From: Nitrospinota bacterium
GTDB lineage: Bacteria > Nitrospinota_A > UBA7883 > JACRGQ01
NCBI GenBank assembly: GCA_016217735.1
Contig: JACRGQ010000073.1
Coordinates: 1-33,853 of the forward strand
Reading direction: 5' to 3'
DNA: 33,853 nt
Below the pieces are notes generated by a model. It ran no database searches, was not told the origin of the DNA, and saw only the letters and a program-made list of their open reading frames with translations. The number at the start of each line of letters is the position of its first letter. Positions within the stretch are counted from its first letter, which is position 1. Positions 15,389-23,134 of this stretch are shown here, piece by piece. Position numbers and translations under genes: made by a program.

Positions 15389-15415
15389 TTTATAGTACCC
15401 TAGTATTTTTGTCAA
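15389..15415 (-). promoter_or_regulatory. Candidate promoter of the thrC-tusA operon
   Basis: On the minus strand a perfect -35 hexamer TTGACA (15415-15410) is followed 15 bp later by TATAAA (15394-15389). The spacing is short but the hexamers are strong and the position, about 85-100 bp before thrC, is right. Most of the operon downstream has gaps of 54 bp or less. Confidence 0.5.
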
Positions 15416-15700
15416 GTTTTAAAATGTGCTTTTTGGGGGTTATAAACAAGCGGCTTATCTTTGATTTCTAAACTGAGCCGACCCTTTGGTGCTGATTCAA
15501 TATCTAAGATAATCTGCTTTAGCGAAATTAATTCACCGGGCCTATGCTATTCTTCACCAAAGCATTTATTAACAAATACGTCTTTTTCACATAGTTTTTG
15601 TAGTATTTAGAAGTTTTTTCGATGTTTTTAGGAGTTTTTGGGATCATGCCACTTCCTTTTGTTGCGCTACTTCTTTTTTTAATTTTTAATGTAGCTTCAC
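15416..15700. other. AT-rich intergenic gap with no recognisable gene
   Basis: Between the two divergent promoters lies about 285 bp of clearly AT-richer sequence than its GC-rich neighbours, with homopolymer-like T runs near 15605-15690. A small minus-strand frame (15528-15719, lysine-rich) is present but starts at GTG with only a distant GGAG and matches nothing I recognise, so it is not called. The stretch could hold upstream promoter elements or be a remnant. Confidence 0.4.
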
Positions 15701-15729
15701 TTGACTTATCCGCCGCCACGCGATATTAT
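15701..15729 (+). promoter_or_regulatory. Sigma70-type promoter of the microcompartment operon, leaderless
   Basis: TTGACT at 15701-15706 and TATTAT at 15724-15729 are 17 bp apart. Transcription should start at about 15736-15738, at or next to the ATG at 15738, so the mRNA would have almost no leader. No Shine-Dalgarno sequence precedes that ATG, which agrees with leaderless translation of the regulator. Confidence 0.65.
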
Positions 15730-15737
15730 TACTCCAT

Positions 15738-16619
15738 ATGGCGAATCCGGCGGTTTCCGATCTCTCCGATCACCGAGGGCTGCTCGTACGTCTCCGCGGC
15801 ATTCGCCCCTCGCTCAAAAACGCCGAGCGGCTTGTCGCCGATCTCTTTTTAAAACATCCCGCCAAAGTACTGGGCTACACCGTCGCCGAAGCGGCCGCGC
15901 ACGCGCATGTAAGTGAAGCAACCGTTATCCGCTTTTGCCGCACGCTCGGTTTTGAGGGATATCAGGACATCAAATTCCAGATCGCGCGCGAGCTGGTCGT
16001 CCCGTCCCGCTCATTCACCGGCGAAGAGGTGATAGAAGGGGATACGCCCGGTGAAGTCATGCAGAAGGTTTTTGCTTTCAACGTGCAAACGCTGCAGGAA
16101 ACGCTTGAGGTGTTGGATGCCGCCGCGCTTGAGCGGGCATCCGATCTATTGGACAAGGCGGATAAAATCCTCGTCATCGGCGTCGGCACTTCCGGCGCGA
16201 ACGTGCAGGACGCCTATAACAAGCTCTTCCGCCTCGGCCTCAATGTGGTGGCGCAAAGCGACTCCCATTTGCAAATGATGGAGGCCTCGCTGCTGGGGCC
16301 GAACGGCGCGGTGCTGGCGATCACCCATTCCGGCCGCACGCGTGACCCGGTGGAGACGCTGGCGGTGGCGCGGCAGGCGGGCGCCAAAACGGTGGTCATC
16401 ACCAGCAACCCGCGCTCCCCCGTGGCGGCGCAGGCCGACGTGGTGCTGCTGACCTCCTCGCGCGAGACCGCCTTTCGCGGCGAAGCTATCGCCTCGCGCC
16501 TGGCGCAGATGAGCATCGTGGATGCGCTGTACACCCTCATACGGATAAAAGGCCGCGGGCGCGCCATCGCCGCGGAAAAAAAGATAGAAGCGGTCATAGG
16601 ACAGAAACAGATTTTGTAA
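15738..16619 (+). CDS. RpiR-family regulator with SIS sugar-phosphate domain
   Basis: A 293-residue regulator. Residues about 15-90 form the RpiR helix-turn-helix (SLKNAERLVADLFLKHPAKV, AHVSEATVIRFCRTLGFEGY). Residues about 125-255 form a SIS domain (ILVIGVGTSGANVQDAYNK and LAITHSGRTRDPVETL) that binds phosphosugars in this family. It is the first gene of the BMC operon, six bp before the first shell gene, and so probably responds to a phosphorylated sugar and controls the operon. This fits an encapsulated class II aldolase, whose substrate is a sugar phosphate. Start at ATG 15738 lacks a ribosome site (see promoter). Whether it represses or activates cannot be told. Confidence 0.9.
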   Translation: MANPAVSDLSDHRGLLVRLRGIRPSLKNAERLVADLFLKHPAKVLGYTVAEAAAHAHVSEATVIRFCRTLGFEGYQDIKFQIARELVVPSRSFTGEEVIEGDTPGEVMQKVFAFNVQTLQETLEVLDAAALERASDLLDKADKILVIGVGTSGANVQDAYNKLFRLGLNVVAQSDSHLQMMEASLLGPNGAVLAITHSGRTRDPVETLAVARQAGAKTVVITSNPRSPVAAQADVVLLTSSRETAFRGEAIASRLAQMSIVDALYTLIRIKGRGRAIAAEKKIEAVIGQKQIL

Positions 16620-16625
16620 GGAGCG

Positions 16626-17264
16626 ATGATGATAACCCTTCGGACGTATGTGTTCCTCGACAGCCTGCAGCCGCAGCTTGCCACGTTCATCGGCAGCACG
16701 GCGAAAGGTTTCCCCCCGGTGCCGGGAAACGCTTCCCTCTTCGTTGAGATCGCGCCGGGGCTGGCGATCAACCGCATTCTCGACATCGCCCTGAAGGCGA
16801 CCAAGGTGCAGCCCGCCGTGCAGATAGTCGAACGCGCCTACGGCCTCCTTGAAATACACGAACAGGACAAGGGAGAGGTCATGTCGGCCGGCAAGGCGAT
16901 TCTGGATTACCTTGAGGTGAAGGAATCCGACCGCATCAAGCCGCACCTCGCCAGCAACGAGATCATCCGCTCCGTCGAGCCGTATCAGTGTCAGTTGATC
17001 AACCGCAACCGCGGCGGCAGCATGATCCTCCCCGGCGAGAGCCTCTTCATACTGGAAACGGAACCGGCGGGCTACGTCATCTACGCCGCGAACGAAGCGG
17101 AAAAAGCGGCCAACATAAAGCTTATCGAGGTGCGCCCGTTCGGCGCCCTCGGGCGGCTCTACCTCTCCGGGCCGGAATCGGAGATCGATTCGGCGGCGGA
17201 AGCGGCGATGAAAGCGATGAACAGCCTTGAAGGAATTCCCCTCAAGGGCGCGAAAAAAGAGTAA
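16626..17264 (+). CDS. BMC-T shell protein, tandem-domain double-ring type
   Basis: A 212-residue protein with two fused BMC domains, one in residues about 1-100 and one in 105-205. [19 protein letters not shown] opens the first and [23 protein letters not shown] follows; the second has [28 protein letters not shown] and [11 protein letters not shown]. This pattern is that of the trimers that stack as a double ring with a gated pore, as in CsoS1D or Haliangium BMC-T2/T3. Such trimers pass larger metabolites or cofactors. It starts at tandem ATG codons after AAGGAGC. Gene order suggests it is made together with the regulator. Confidence 0.87.
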   Translation: MMITLRTYVFLDSLQPQLATFIGSTAKGFPPVPGNASLFVEIAPGLAINRILDIALKATKVQPAVQIVERAYGLLEIHEQDKGEVMSAGKAILDYLEVKESDRIKPHLASNEIIRSVEPYQCQLINRNRGGSMILPGESLFILETEPAGYVIYAANEAEKAANIKLIEVRPFGALGRLYLSGPESEIDSAAEAAMKAMNSLEGIPLKGAKKE

Positions 17265-17297
17265 ATAAACCTTTAATTGTTAACAGGAGGATTTGGT

Positions 17298-17612
17298 ATG
17301 GCTGAAGCGCTTGGATTGATAGAAACAAAAGGATTTACCGGGATGGTGGAGGCCTCCGACGCGATGGTGAAAGCCGCGCGCGTTGAGCTGGTCGGTTACG
17401 AAAAGATCGGCGGCGGTTTCGTCACCGCCATCGTCCGGGGCGACGTTGCCGCGGTGAAGGCCGCCACCGAAGCGGGCGCGCGCGCCGCCGAAAAAGTGGG
17501 CGAGCTGGTGAGCGTTCACGTCATTCCGCGCCCGCACGCCAACATCGATCTCGTGCTGCCGCTCGGCCGCCTGGAAGAAGCCCGCAAGGAAACCAAAGGG
17601 CAGAAGGGCTAA
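17298..17612 (+). CDS. BMC-H hexameric shell protein (PduA/EutM-like)
   Basis: A 104-residue single BMC-domain protein beginning [21 protein letters not shown], with the classic [17 protein letters not shown] and [17 protein letters not shown]. It forms the hexagonal tile that makes up most of the shell; it is the only BMC-H gene here. The start at ATG 17298 follows a perfect AGGAGG (17285-17290) at seven bases, the strongest ribosome site in the operon, fitting its need in excess. An upstream in-frame TTG at 17277 is rejected because it precedes this ribosome site. Confidence 0.95.
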   Translation: MAEALGLIETKGFTGMVEASDAMVKAARVELVGYEKIGGGFVTAIVRGDVAAVKAATEAGARAAEKVGELVSVHVIPRPHANIDLVLPLGRLEEARKETKGQKG

Positions 17613-17615
17613 GCC

Positions 17616-17927
17616 ATGATGTTCGGCAGAATAACCGGCACCGTGGTCGCCTCCCGCAAGGACGAGAAACTGGAGGGATTGAAACTCCTTCTCGTCCAGC
17701 AGGTGGACGCCTACGGCAAGATCACGAACAACTACGTGGTGGCCGCCGACAGCGTGGGCGCGGGCAAAGGGGAAGTCGTTCTCTTCGCCACCGGCTCGTC
17801 CGCGCGGCAGACCACGCAGACCGAGGGAAGGCCCGTCGACGCCGTCATCATGGCGATCGTCGATACGTGGGAAATCAACGGCGAGGTGATGTACGACAAG
17901 TACGCCGCCGATATCGGAATAAAATAA
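17616..17927 (+). CDS. BMC-P pentameric vertex protein (EutN/CcmL family), first of three
   Basis: A 103-residue protein with the EutN/CcmL fold: [29 protein letters not shown] at the start, [17 protein letters not shown] in the middle and [14 protein letters not shown] near the end. Pentamers close the vertices of the shell. It is three bp after the BMC-H gene. It differs in sequence from the other two BMC-P genes here (21250, 21528) and has a longer C-terminal tail ([15 protein letters not shown]). Confidence 0.92.
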   Translation: MMFGRITGTVVASRKDEKLEGLKLLLVQQVDAYGKITNNYVVAADSVGAGKGEVVLFATGSSARQTTQTEGRPVDAVIMAIVDTWEINGEVMYDKYAADIGIK

Positions 17928-17941
17928 GAGGGCTTTGAACC

Positions 17942-19384
17942 ATGCAATTCGGTGAAGAGCAGATTGCCGCCGCCGTGGAGCGGGTGGCCAAGCGGCTTGC
18001 CGCAACCGGCGCGTTAAGCGGCCCCGCGCGCGCATCGGCCCCCGCGCAAATGTCCGGCATGGGGGTGTTCGCCACCATCGCCGATGCGGTCTCGGCGGCA
18101 ACGGCGGCCTTACGCTCGCTCGGCTCGATGCCGCTGGAAGCGCGCGGGCGGATGATCGAGGCGATGCGCCGCGCGGCGCTGGCCAACGTGGGGCAATTGG
18201 CCCGCATGGCGGTGGACGAAACTGGTTTGGGCCGCTACGAACACAAGCTGATAAAGAACCGGCTCGCCATCACCAAAACCCCTGGCATCGAGATCCTCGA
18301 GACCGAAGCCTGGACGGGCGATAACGGCCTCACCCTGTTGGAACGCGCCGCCTACGGCGTCATCGGTTCCATCACCCCCTGCACCAATCCAACGGAAACA
18401 ATAATCAACAACGCTATCGGCATGATAGCCGCCGGCAACGCGGTGGTTGTGAACGCCCACCCCACAGCGAAGAAAGTGACGCTCTTCACCATCGACCTGC
18501 TGAACCGGGCGATTGTGGAGGCGGGCGGGCCGCCGAACCTGATCGCAACCGTCGCCGTGCCGACCATTGCCAGCGCGAACGAACTGATGAAACACCCCGG
18601 CATCGCGCTGCTGGTGGTCACCGGCGGCCCGGCCGTGGTGGGCGCGGCGATGGCCAGCGGCAAAAAAGTGATCGCCGCCGGGCCGGGCAATCCGCCGGTG
18701 GTGGTGGACGAGACCGCCGACCTCGCGAATGCGGCCCGCTGCATTGTGGAAGGGGCGTCGTTCGACAACAACATCGTCTGCATCGTGGAAAAAGAGATCA
18801 TCGCGGTGGAGGCCATCGCGGATAAACTGCTGGCCGAACTCAAAAAATCGGGAGCCTATATCCTCAACGCGCAGCAGCTTCGGCGGCTGGAAAAGAAAAT
18901 CATCAACCGCGCCCCGGCACGCGGCGGCGACCACGGCGAAGTCAATAAAGACTGGGTCGGCAAAGACGCCCGCCTCATCCTGCAATCCATCGATATCGAT
19001 GTGAAAGACGACATCCGCCTCATCGTGGCCGAGGCTTCCAAAGACGATCCGATTGTGCAGATGGAATTGCTGATGCCGGTGGTCGGCTTCGTCCGCGCCG
19101 CCAACGTGAACAACGCCATCGACATCGCGGTGGAGGTCGAGCACGGCTTCCGCCACACCGCCGTGATGCACTCGAAAAACATCGATAACCTCAGCCGGAT
19201 GGCGCGGGCGGTGAACACCTCCATCTTCGTGAAGAACGCGCCCTCCTTCGCGGGCCTCGGCGCGGGGGGCGAGGGGTACACCTCGTTCACCATCGCCAGT
19301 CCCACCGGCGAGGGGCTTACCACCGCGCGCCATTTTTCCCGCGAGCGGCGCTGCACGCTGAAAGATTCTTTCAGGATCATATGA
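17942..19384 (+). CDS. Microcompartment aldehyde dehydrogenase (PduP/EutE type)
   Basis: A 480-residue enzyme that oxidises an aldehyde, in this family usually to the acyl-CoA with NAD. The N-terminal helix MQFGEEQIAAAVERVAKRLA is joined by an Ala/Ser/Pro linker to the core and is the expected encapsulation peptide. The catalytic cysteine is C280 in SFDNNIVCIVEKE. The cofactor part has SITPCTNPTETI and VVTGGPAVVGAAM. It ends on an ATGA overlap with the PduS-like gene, so it is coupled to it, consistent with NADH being recycled inside the compartment. No phosphotransacylase (PduL) or acetate kinase is in the window, so the fate of acyl-CoA is open. The start follows a weak AGAGGG site. Confidence 0.92.
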   Translation: MQFGEEQIAAAVERVAKRLAATGALSGPARASAPAQMSGMGVFATIADAVSAATAALRSLGSMPLEARGRMIEAMRRAALANVGQLARMAVDETGLGRYEHKLIKNRLAITKTPGIEILETEAWTGDNGLTLLERAAYGVIGSITPCTNPTETIINNAIGMIAAGNAVVVNAHPTAKKVTLFTIDLLNRAIVEAGGPPNLIATVAVPTIASANELMKHPGIALLVVTGGPAVVGAAMASGKKVIAAGPGNPPVVVDETADLANAARCIVEGASFDNNIVCIVEKEIIAVEAIADKLLAELKKSGAYILNAQQLRRLEKKIINRAPARGGDHGEVNKDWVGKDARLILQSIDIDVKDDIRLIVAEASKDDPIVQMELLMPVVGFVRAANVNNAIDIAVEVEHGFRHTAVMHSKNIDNLSRMARAVNTSIFVKNAPSFAGLGAGGEGYTSFTIASPTGEGLTTARHFSRERRCTLKDSFRII

Positions 19385-20697
19385 ACCTCATCGAACTGGT
19401 GCGGGAAGCGGGGGTTGTGGGCGCCGGGGGCGCGGGCTTTCCCACGCACGTCAAACTCGCCGCGCGGGTCGATACCGTGCTGGCGAACGGCGCGGAGTGC
19501 GAACCGCTCCTGTATTCCGACCAGTTCGTGATGGAATCGAACGCCGAAGAAATCGTCGACGGCCTGCGCCACGTGATGCGCCAGACCGGCGCTTCGCGCG
19601 GCCTGCTCTGCGTGAAAGAAAAATATCACGATGCCACCGCCCGTTTTGAAAAACTGATCGCGGGGGAAAAGGGGATGGAGCTTTTTCCCCTAGGCAATTT
19701 CTATCCCTCCGGCGACGAACAGGTGCTGGTGTATGAAACCACCGGCCGCATCGTGCCGGAAGCGGGGATACCGCTGAACGTCGGCGTGGTGGTGCAGAAC
19801 GTCGCCACCCTGGCCAACATCGCGCGCGCCGCAAAAGGGGAAGCGGTAACGGACAAAGTGATAACCGTCGGCGGCGAAATAAAAAACCCCGGTGTCCACC
19901 GCGTCCCGCTTGGCGCATCGCTGGCCGATATCATCGCCGGCTGCGGCGGGCCGCTGATTGACGATTACGCGGTGCTGCTGAACGGCCCCATGATGGGCCG
20001 CCTCGCCGATCCCGAAAAAGAGGTGGTGACGAAAACCACCGCGGGCCTCTTCATCCTTCCAAAAGACAATCCACATGTGGCGCGGTTGAACCGCCCGCTG
20101 GCCGCCGACATCCGCCTCTCGCGCGGGGCGTGCGAGCAATGCCGTTACTGCACCGACCTCTGCCCGCGCTCCCTCAACGGCCACGCGCTGGAGCCGCATG
20201 CCATCATGCGGGTGATAAACGAACAACGCGAGCCGGAGGCAGCGACGGTGCTCAACGCGTTCCTCTGCTGCGAGTGCGGCGTTTGCGATCTTTTCGCCTG
20301 CCCCATCGCGCTTTCGCCGCGCCGGTTTTTCCGAGATTTTAAAAGGAGTCTTTCCGAACGCGGCATCCGGTTTACGCCGGAAAAAAAGGAACTAAAGGCC
20401 GATACCTACCGCGCGGTGCGCCGTGTGCCGAAAGACAAGCTCACCCGGCGGCTGGCGTTGTCGAAGTACGAAATCAAGCCCGCCTATCACGGCACGCTAT
20501 GGGATATGCCCGCCGTGAGCCTGCCCCTATCGATGCATCTTGGCGCGCCCGCGCAGCCGGTGGTGAAGACGGGGGACAAAGTGAAGCGGGGCCAAAAGAT
20601 CGCATCCATCCCGGAAGGCAAGCTGGGGGCGGCCATACACGCCTCCATCGCCGGCACCGTGACGAAGGTGAACGGATTCATAAGGATTGAAAAATGA
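19381..20697 (+). CDS. PduS-like flavin/Fe-S oxidoreductase (RnfC relative)
   Basis: A 438-residue protein. Its N-terminus (GVVGAGGAGFPTHVKL) is the RnfC-type NADH and FMN binding segment. A SLBB-like stretch lies around residues 155-205. Two 4Fe-4S motifs follow: C251-x2-C254-x2-C257-x3-C261 and C296-x2-C299-x2-C302-x4-C307. The C-terminal 50 residues (PAQPVVKTGDKVKRGQKIASI) are a biotinyl-like barrel also seen in RnfC. In the Pdu compartment PduS oxidises NADH and reduces cobalamin or hands electrons out. Here it starts inside the ALDH stop and overlaps the next gene by four bases, and that next gene is the PduT-like shell protein with an Fe-S site, so the pair may form an electron outlet. 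Confidence 0.9.
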   Translation: MNLIELVREAGVVGAGGAGFPTHVKLAARVDTVLANGAECEPLLYSDQFVMESNAEEIVDGLRHVMRQTGASRGLLCVKEKYHDATARFEKLIAGEKGMELFPLGNFYPSGDEQVLVYETTGRIVPEAGIPLNVGVVVQNVATLANIARAAKGEAVTDKVITVGGEIKNPGVHRVPLGASLADIIAGCGGPLIDDYAVLLNGPMMGRLADPEKEVVTKTTAGLFILPKDNPHVARLNRPLAADIRLSRGACEQCRYCTDLCPRSLNGHALEPHAIMRVINEQREPEAATVLNAFLCCECGVCDLFACPIALSPRRFFRDFKRSLSERGIRFTPEKKELKADTYRAVRRVPKDKLTRRLALSKYEIKPAYHGTLWDMPAVSLPLSMHLGAPAQPVVKTGDKVKRGQKIASIPEGKLGAAIHASIAGTVTKVNGFIRIEK

Positions 20698-21248
20698 TTA
20701 AAGAACCGGCGCTGGCGCTTCTTGAGCTCCGCTCCATCGCGCGCGGGATAAAAACCTGCGACGAGGTGATGAAAAAAGCTGATGTGCAGCTGCTCGACGC
20801 GCGGTCGCTCTGCCCCGGCAAATACATGGTGCTCTTCGCCGGTGCGGTTTCCCCCGTGGAAGAAAGTTTCCGGCAGGGCGTCGCCATCGGTGATGACATG
20901 ATGGTGGACGAGCTTTTCCTGCCGAACGCGCATCCGCAACTCATACCGGCGATGGAGGCCTGCGCCGTTGCCCCCGCGGTGGACGCGCTGGCGGTGTTTG
21001 AAACGTTCACCGTCGCGTCCTGCATCCTCGCCGCCGACGCCGCGGCGAAGGGGGCCAACATATTTTTGATCGAGATGCGGCTTGCCAACGGCCTTGGGGG
21101 CAAATCGTTTTTCACCATGACCGGCGAAATAGCGGAGATAGAGGCCGCCGCCGATTTCGCCAAAAAAGCGATAGCGCATCTGGCGGCGATGGTGGCGGTG
21201 GAGATCATTCCCCGCCCGCACAAAGACCTTATTTTGAAGGTGACGTGA
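20694..21248 (+). CDS. PduT-like BMC-T shell protein with Fe-S pore cysteine
   Basis: A 184-residue tandem-BMC protein. The first domain starts ALALLELRSIARGIKTCDEVM and contains DARSLCPGKYMVLF; C40 is at the place of PduT Cys38, which in the PduT trimer holds a 4Fe-4S cluster at the pore. The second domain has AVFETFTVASCILAADAAAKGANI and VEIIPRPHKDL. The sequence follows PduT closely throughout. It overlaps the PduS-like gene by four bases, supporting electron transfer between the two. It differs from the double-ring BMC-T at 16626. Confidence 0.92.
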   Translation: MIKEPALALLELRSIARGIKTCDEVMKKADVQLLDARSLCPGKYMVLFAGAVSPVEESFRQGVAIGDDMMVDELFLPNAHPQLIPAMEACAVAPAVDALAVFETFTVASCILAADAAAKGANIFLIEMRLANGLGGKSFFTMTGEIAEIEAAADFAKKAIAHLAAMVAVEIIPRPHKDLILKVT

Positions 21249-21249
21249 T

Positions 21250-21531
21250 ATGCATTTAGGCAAAGTGATCGGCACGGTGGTCGCCTCGCAAAAGACGGAA
21301 ACCCTCAAGGGGGTGAAACTGCTGCTGGTGCAGCCGGTCAACGACCGGCTCCAGCCCAAGGGGGAGCCGCAGGTGATGGTGGATTCAAACATGCAGGCCG
21401 GGCCGGGAACCATTGTTTCGTGGATTGCGGGGCGCGAGGCGATGCACACCTGCCCGCACAACGACGGACCGGTGGACGCCGGCATCGTCGGCATCGTGGA
21501 CGAACCGCTCAACAGGGAGACACGCCTATGA
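21250..21531 (+). CDS. BMC-P vertex protein (EutN/CcmL family), second
   Basis: A 93-residue protein with HLGKVIGTVVASQKTETLKG, QAGPGTIVSWIAGREA and VDAGIVGIVDEP, the EutN/CcmL pattern. It starts two bases after the PduT-like stop and its own stop overlaps the next BMC-P gene (ATGA). Confidence 0.92.
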   Translation: MHLGKVIGTVVASQKTETLKGVKLLLVQPVNDRLQPKGEPQVMVDSNMQAGPGTIVSWIAGREAMHTCPHNDGPVDAGIVGIVDEPLNRETRL

Positions 21532-21800
21532 AATTCTGCAAAGTTGTCGGCAACATCACCACGTCGCACCAGGAGCCGATATACCGGGGAGCGAAGATAA
21601 TGATCGTGCAACCGCTGGATGCGGAGCTGAAACCGCAGGGCGAGACGTTCCTCTCGTGCGATTTCGTGCAGGCCGGTCCCGGCGATATCGTGCTGGTGGA
21701 GACCGAGGGAAACGCCGCCCGCCAGCTTTTTTTGAACCCGAACGGCGCGGTGCATTCCGTGATCGTCGGCATTGTGGATGAGGTGAGCCGTGAAAACTGA
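21528..21800 (+). CDS. BMC-P vertex protein (EutN/CcmL family), third
   Basis: A 90-residue protein: KFCKVVGNITTSHQEPIYRG, QAGPGDIVLVETEGNAARQL and HSVIVGIVDEV. ATG 21528 follows AGGGAGA and overlaps the previous stop; the same frame is open further upstream but that part lacks family similarity. The class II aldolase begins at GTG 21790, inside its last codons. Three different BMC-P genes in one locus is also the number known for the Haliangium ochraceum shell. Confidence 0.92.
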   Translation: MKFCKVVGNITTSHQEPIYRGAKIMIVQPLDAELKPQGETFLSCDFVQAGPGDIVLVETEGNAARQLFLNPNGAVHSVIVGIVDEVSREN

Positions 21801-22713
21801 ATATCAGCACCGGTTGGACATGATTGAGGTTGGCCGCAGGGTACACGCCCGCGGGTGGATATCGAGCACCGACGGCAACTTCTCGGTGAAGCTGGACGCG
21901 AACCGGATATTGACCACACCGACCGGCGTACACAAGGGATACCTCAATGTGGACGATTTCATCATCGTCGACATGGAGGGAAAGAAAATTTCCGGCTCGC
22001 GCAACCCGTCCACCGAGCTTGCGATGCACCTCACCTGCTACCGCCAGCGGCCCGATATCGGCGCGGTGGTACACGCGCATCCCACCATCTGCGTGGCGTT
22101 CAGCGTCTCCGGCATCGCGCTGGCCCAGTGCCTGCTGCCGGAAGTGGTCTTCACGCTGGGCGGCATACCGACGGCGAACTACGCCCCCCCCTCCACCGAC
22201 GAGGTGCCCCGCTCCATCGAGGGGCCTATCAAGGACTATGACGCCGTCATCCTGGAGCGCCACGGCAGCGTTACCGTGGGAAAAGATATTTTCGCCGCCT
22301 ACAACACGCTGGAGCGGATGGAACATGTGGCCGAAATAACCTTCCATTCAAGGATGCTGGGAAATGCCAAGCCGCTTTCCACCGCGCAGGTGAACGAGTT
22401 GGTGAAGATCGGAAAAAACCTCGGCCTGCCGGAATGGAAAATAACGTGCAACGATTGCAACGCGTGCGGCAAACACAGCGGCGGCTCAGCCGCAAGCGGC
22501 GCATGCGCCTCAATGACCGGCGGCGCCTCCGTTGAAAACGCGGCCTGCCCGCCATCCGCCGCGCCAGTGGATGCGCGTGTTGCCGCTTCCGCCCCCAGCG
22601 GCTCAGCCGCAAGCGTGGAAAAAGTGGCGGCCGGCATACTGCCCAATGTTTCGCCCGAGGTGTTGGCCGCCATCATCCGCGAGGTGAAAGCGGAGCTTGC
22701 GACCACGCGCTGA
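21790..22713 (+). CDS. Class II (zinc) aldolase with cargo tail, fuculose/rhamnulose-phosphate type
   Basis: A 307-residue enzyme. Residues about 1-210 form the L-fuculose-1-phosphate aldolase fold: STDGNFSVKL, STELAMHLT with E76, VVHAHPTI with H95 and H97, and ILERHGSVTVG with H158. E76 and the three histidines match the catalytic glutamate and zinc ligands of FucA. It should cleave a sugar or sugar-alcohol phosphate to dihydroxyacetone phosphate (or a related fragment) and an aldehyde. A cysteine patch (C220-x2-C223-x2-C226) follows, then a Gly/Ala/Ser linker to about residue 273, then an amphipathic helix (SPEVLAAIIREVKAELA) that fits an encapsulation peptide. GTG 21790 overlaps the BMC-P gene. 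This sets the substrate of the compartment, though the exact sugar is not readable. Confidence 0.9.
   Translation: MKTEYQHRLDMIEVGRRVHARGWISSTDGNFSVKLDANRILTTPTGVHKGYLNVDDFIIVDMEGKKISGSRNPSTELAMHLTCYRQRPDIGAVVHAHPTICVAFSVSGIALAQCLLPEVVFTLGGIPTANYAPPSTDEVPRSIEGPIKDYDAVILERHGSVTVGKDIFAAYNTLERMEHVAEITFHSRMLGNAKPLSTAQVNELVKIGKNLGLPEWKITCNDCNACGKHSGGSAASGACASMTGGASVENAACPPSAAPVDARVAASAPSGSAASVEKVAAGILPNVSPEVLAAIIREVKAELATTR
22482..22615 (+). repeat. Two copies of a palindromic repeat inside the aldolase linker
   Basis: CGGCTCAGCCGCAAGCG occurs at 22482-22498 and 22599-22615, in the same reading frame, encoding Gly-Ser-Ala-Ala-Ser. Each contains the palindrome GCGGCTCAGCCGC (one-base loop), so the repeats form small hairpins. 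They sit on either side of the flexible linker, which may have grown by duplication. Confidence 0.6.
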
Positions 22714-22775
22714 GACCTGACCGGCAACGTCGGCTCATCCCGAACCAAAGATATTGTATCTGAGCGTGGCAAAGT

Positions 22776-22798
22776 ATCCCTTTCCGGAAAGGGATTTT
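22776..22798 (+). terminator. Palindromic terminator-like hairpin after the microcompartment operon
   Basis: ATCCCTTTCCGGAAAGGGAT (22776-22795) is a perfect 20-bp palindrome with no spacer, followed at once by T residues to 22798. It stands 62 bp after the aldolase stop and is the likely end of the operon, although the short T run makes its strength uncertain. Confidence 0.55.
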
Positions 22799-22799
22799 G

Positions 22800-22892
22800 A
22801 ACCACGAAGATCACGAATGACACGAACGGGAATGGGGGGAGGCGAAAAATTTTTGTTTTAATTATTCGTGATCTTCGTGCAATTCGTGGTTT
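22800..22892. repeat. Inverted repeat of CACGAAGATCACGAAT type
   Basis: A 16-bp arm CACGAAGATCACGAAT at 22803-22818 is matched exactly in reverse complement at 22864-22879, with 45 bp between; the outer edges AACCACGAA (22800-22808) and its complement (about 22883-22891) also match, offset from the inner arms. Arrays of CACGAA words are a common dispersed non-coding repeat in environmental genomes. No protein is encoded, so it may be a non-autonomous element or a terminator of either flank. Confidence 0.6.
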
Positions 22893-23016
22893 ACGCTGTC
22901 GCCTTGGCCCACACATTTCATTCAGGGCAAACTCTGGCGAATGAACCTATTTTATTGTTTTTTCATTACTTGTAGTAACGCAAAGCTTACCCGTGCGCCA
23001 TTATCGGAAATAGGAC

Positions 23017-23104
23017 TTATCCACAACCGCTCTATTGTGGATAACTTTTTGTATCTTATTGTTTCTTTTATCATTATTTGGTGAAAATAAAACCGTTAAA
23101 ATAG
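23017..23104. other. oriC: Replication origin, upstream part: DnaA boxes and AT-rich element
   Basis: Two perfect DnaA boxes face each other: TTATCCACA at 23017-23025 on the plus strand and the same word on the minus strand at 23036-23044, 10 bp apart. An AT-rich run (23045-23104) follows, suitable as an unwinding element. A further AT-rich run lies near 22947-22970. It stands directly upstream of the Rrf2-dnaA pair; a second cluster of boxes lies after dnaA. Confidence 0.75.
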
Positions 23105-23134
23105 ATGGAAATATTGATAGAATTTCCCCTGTCT

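Noticed and set aside
15528-15719. A 63-residue lysine-rich frame on the minus strand in the AT-rich gap
   Set aside because: It starts at GTG with only a distant GGAG, matches no family I know and overlaps the promoter of the BMC regulator; AT-rich DNA gives such frames readily.
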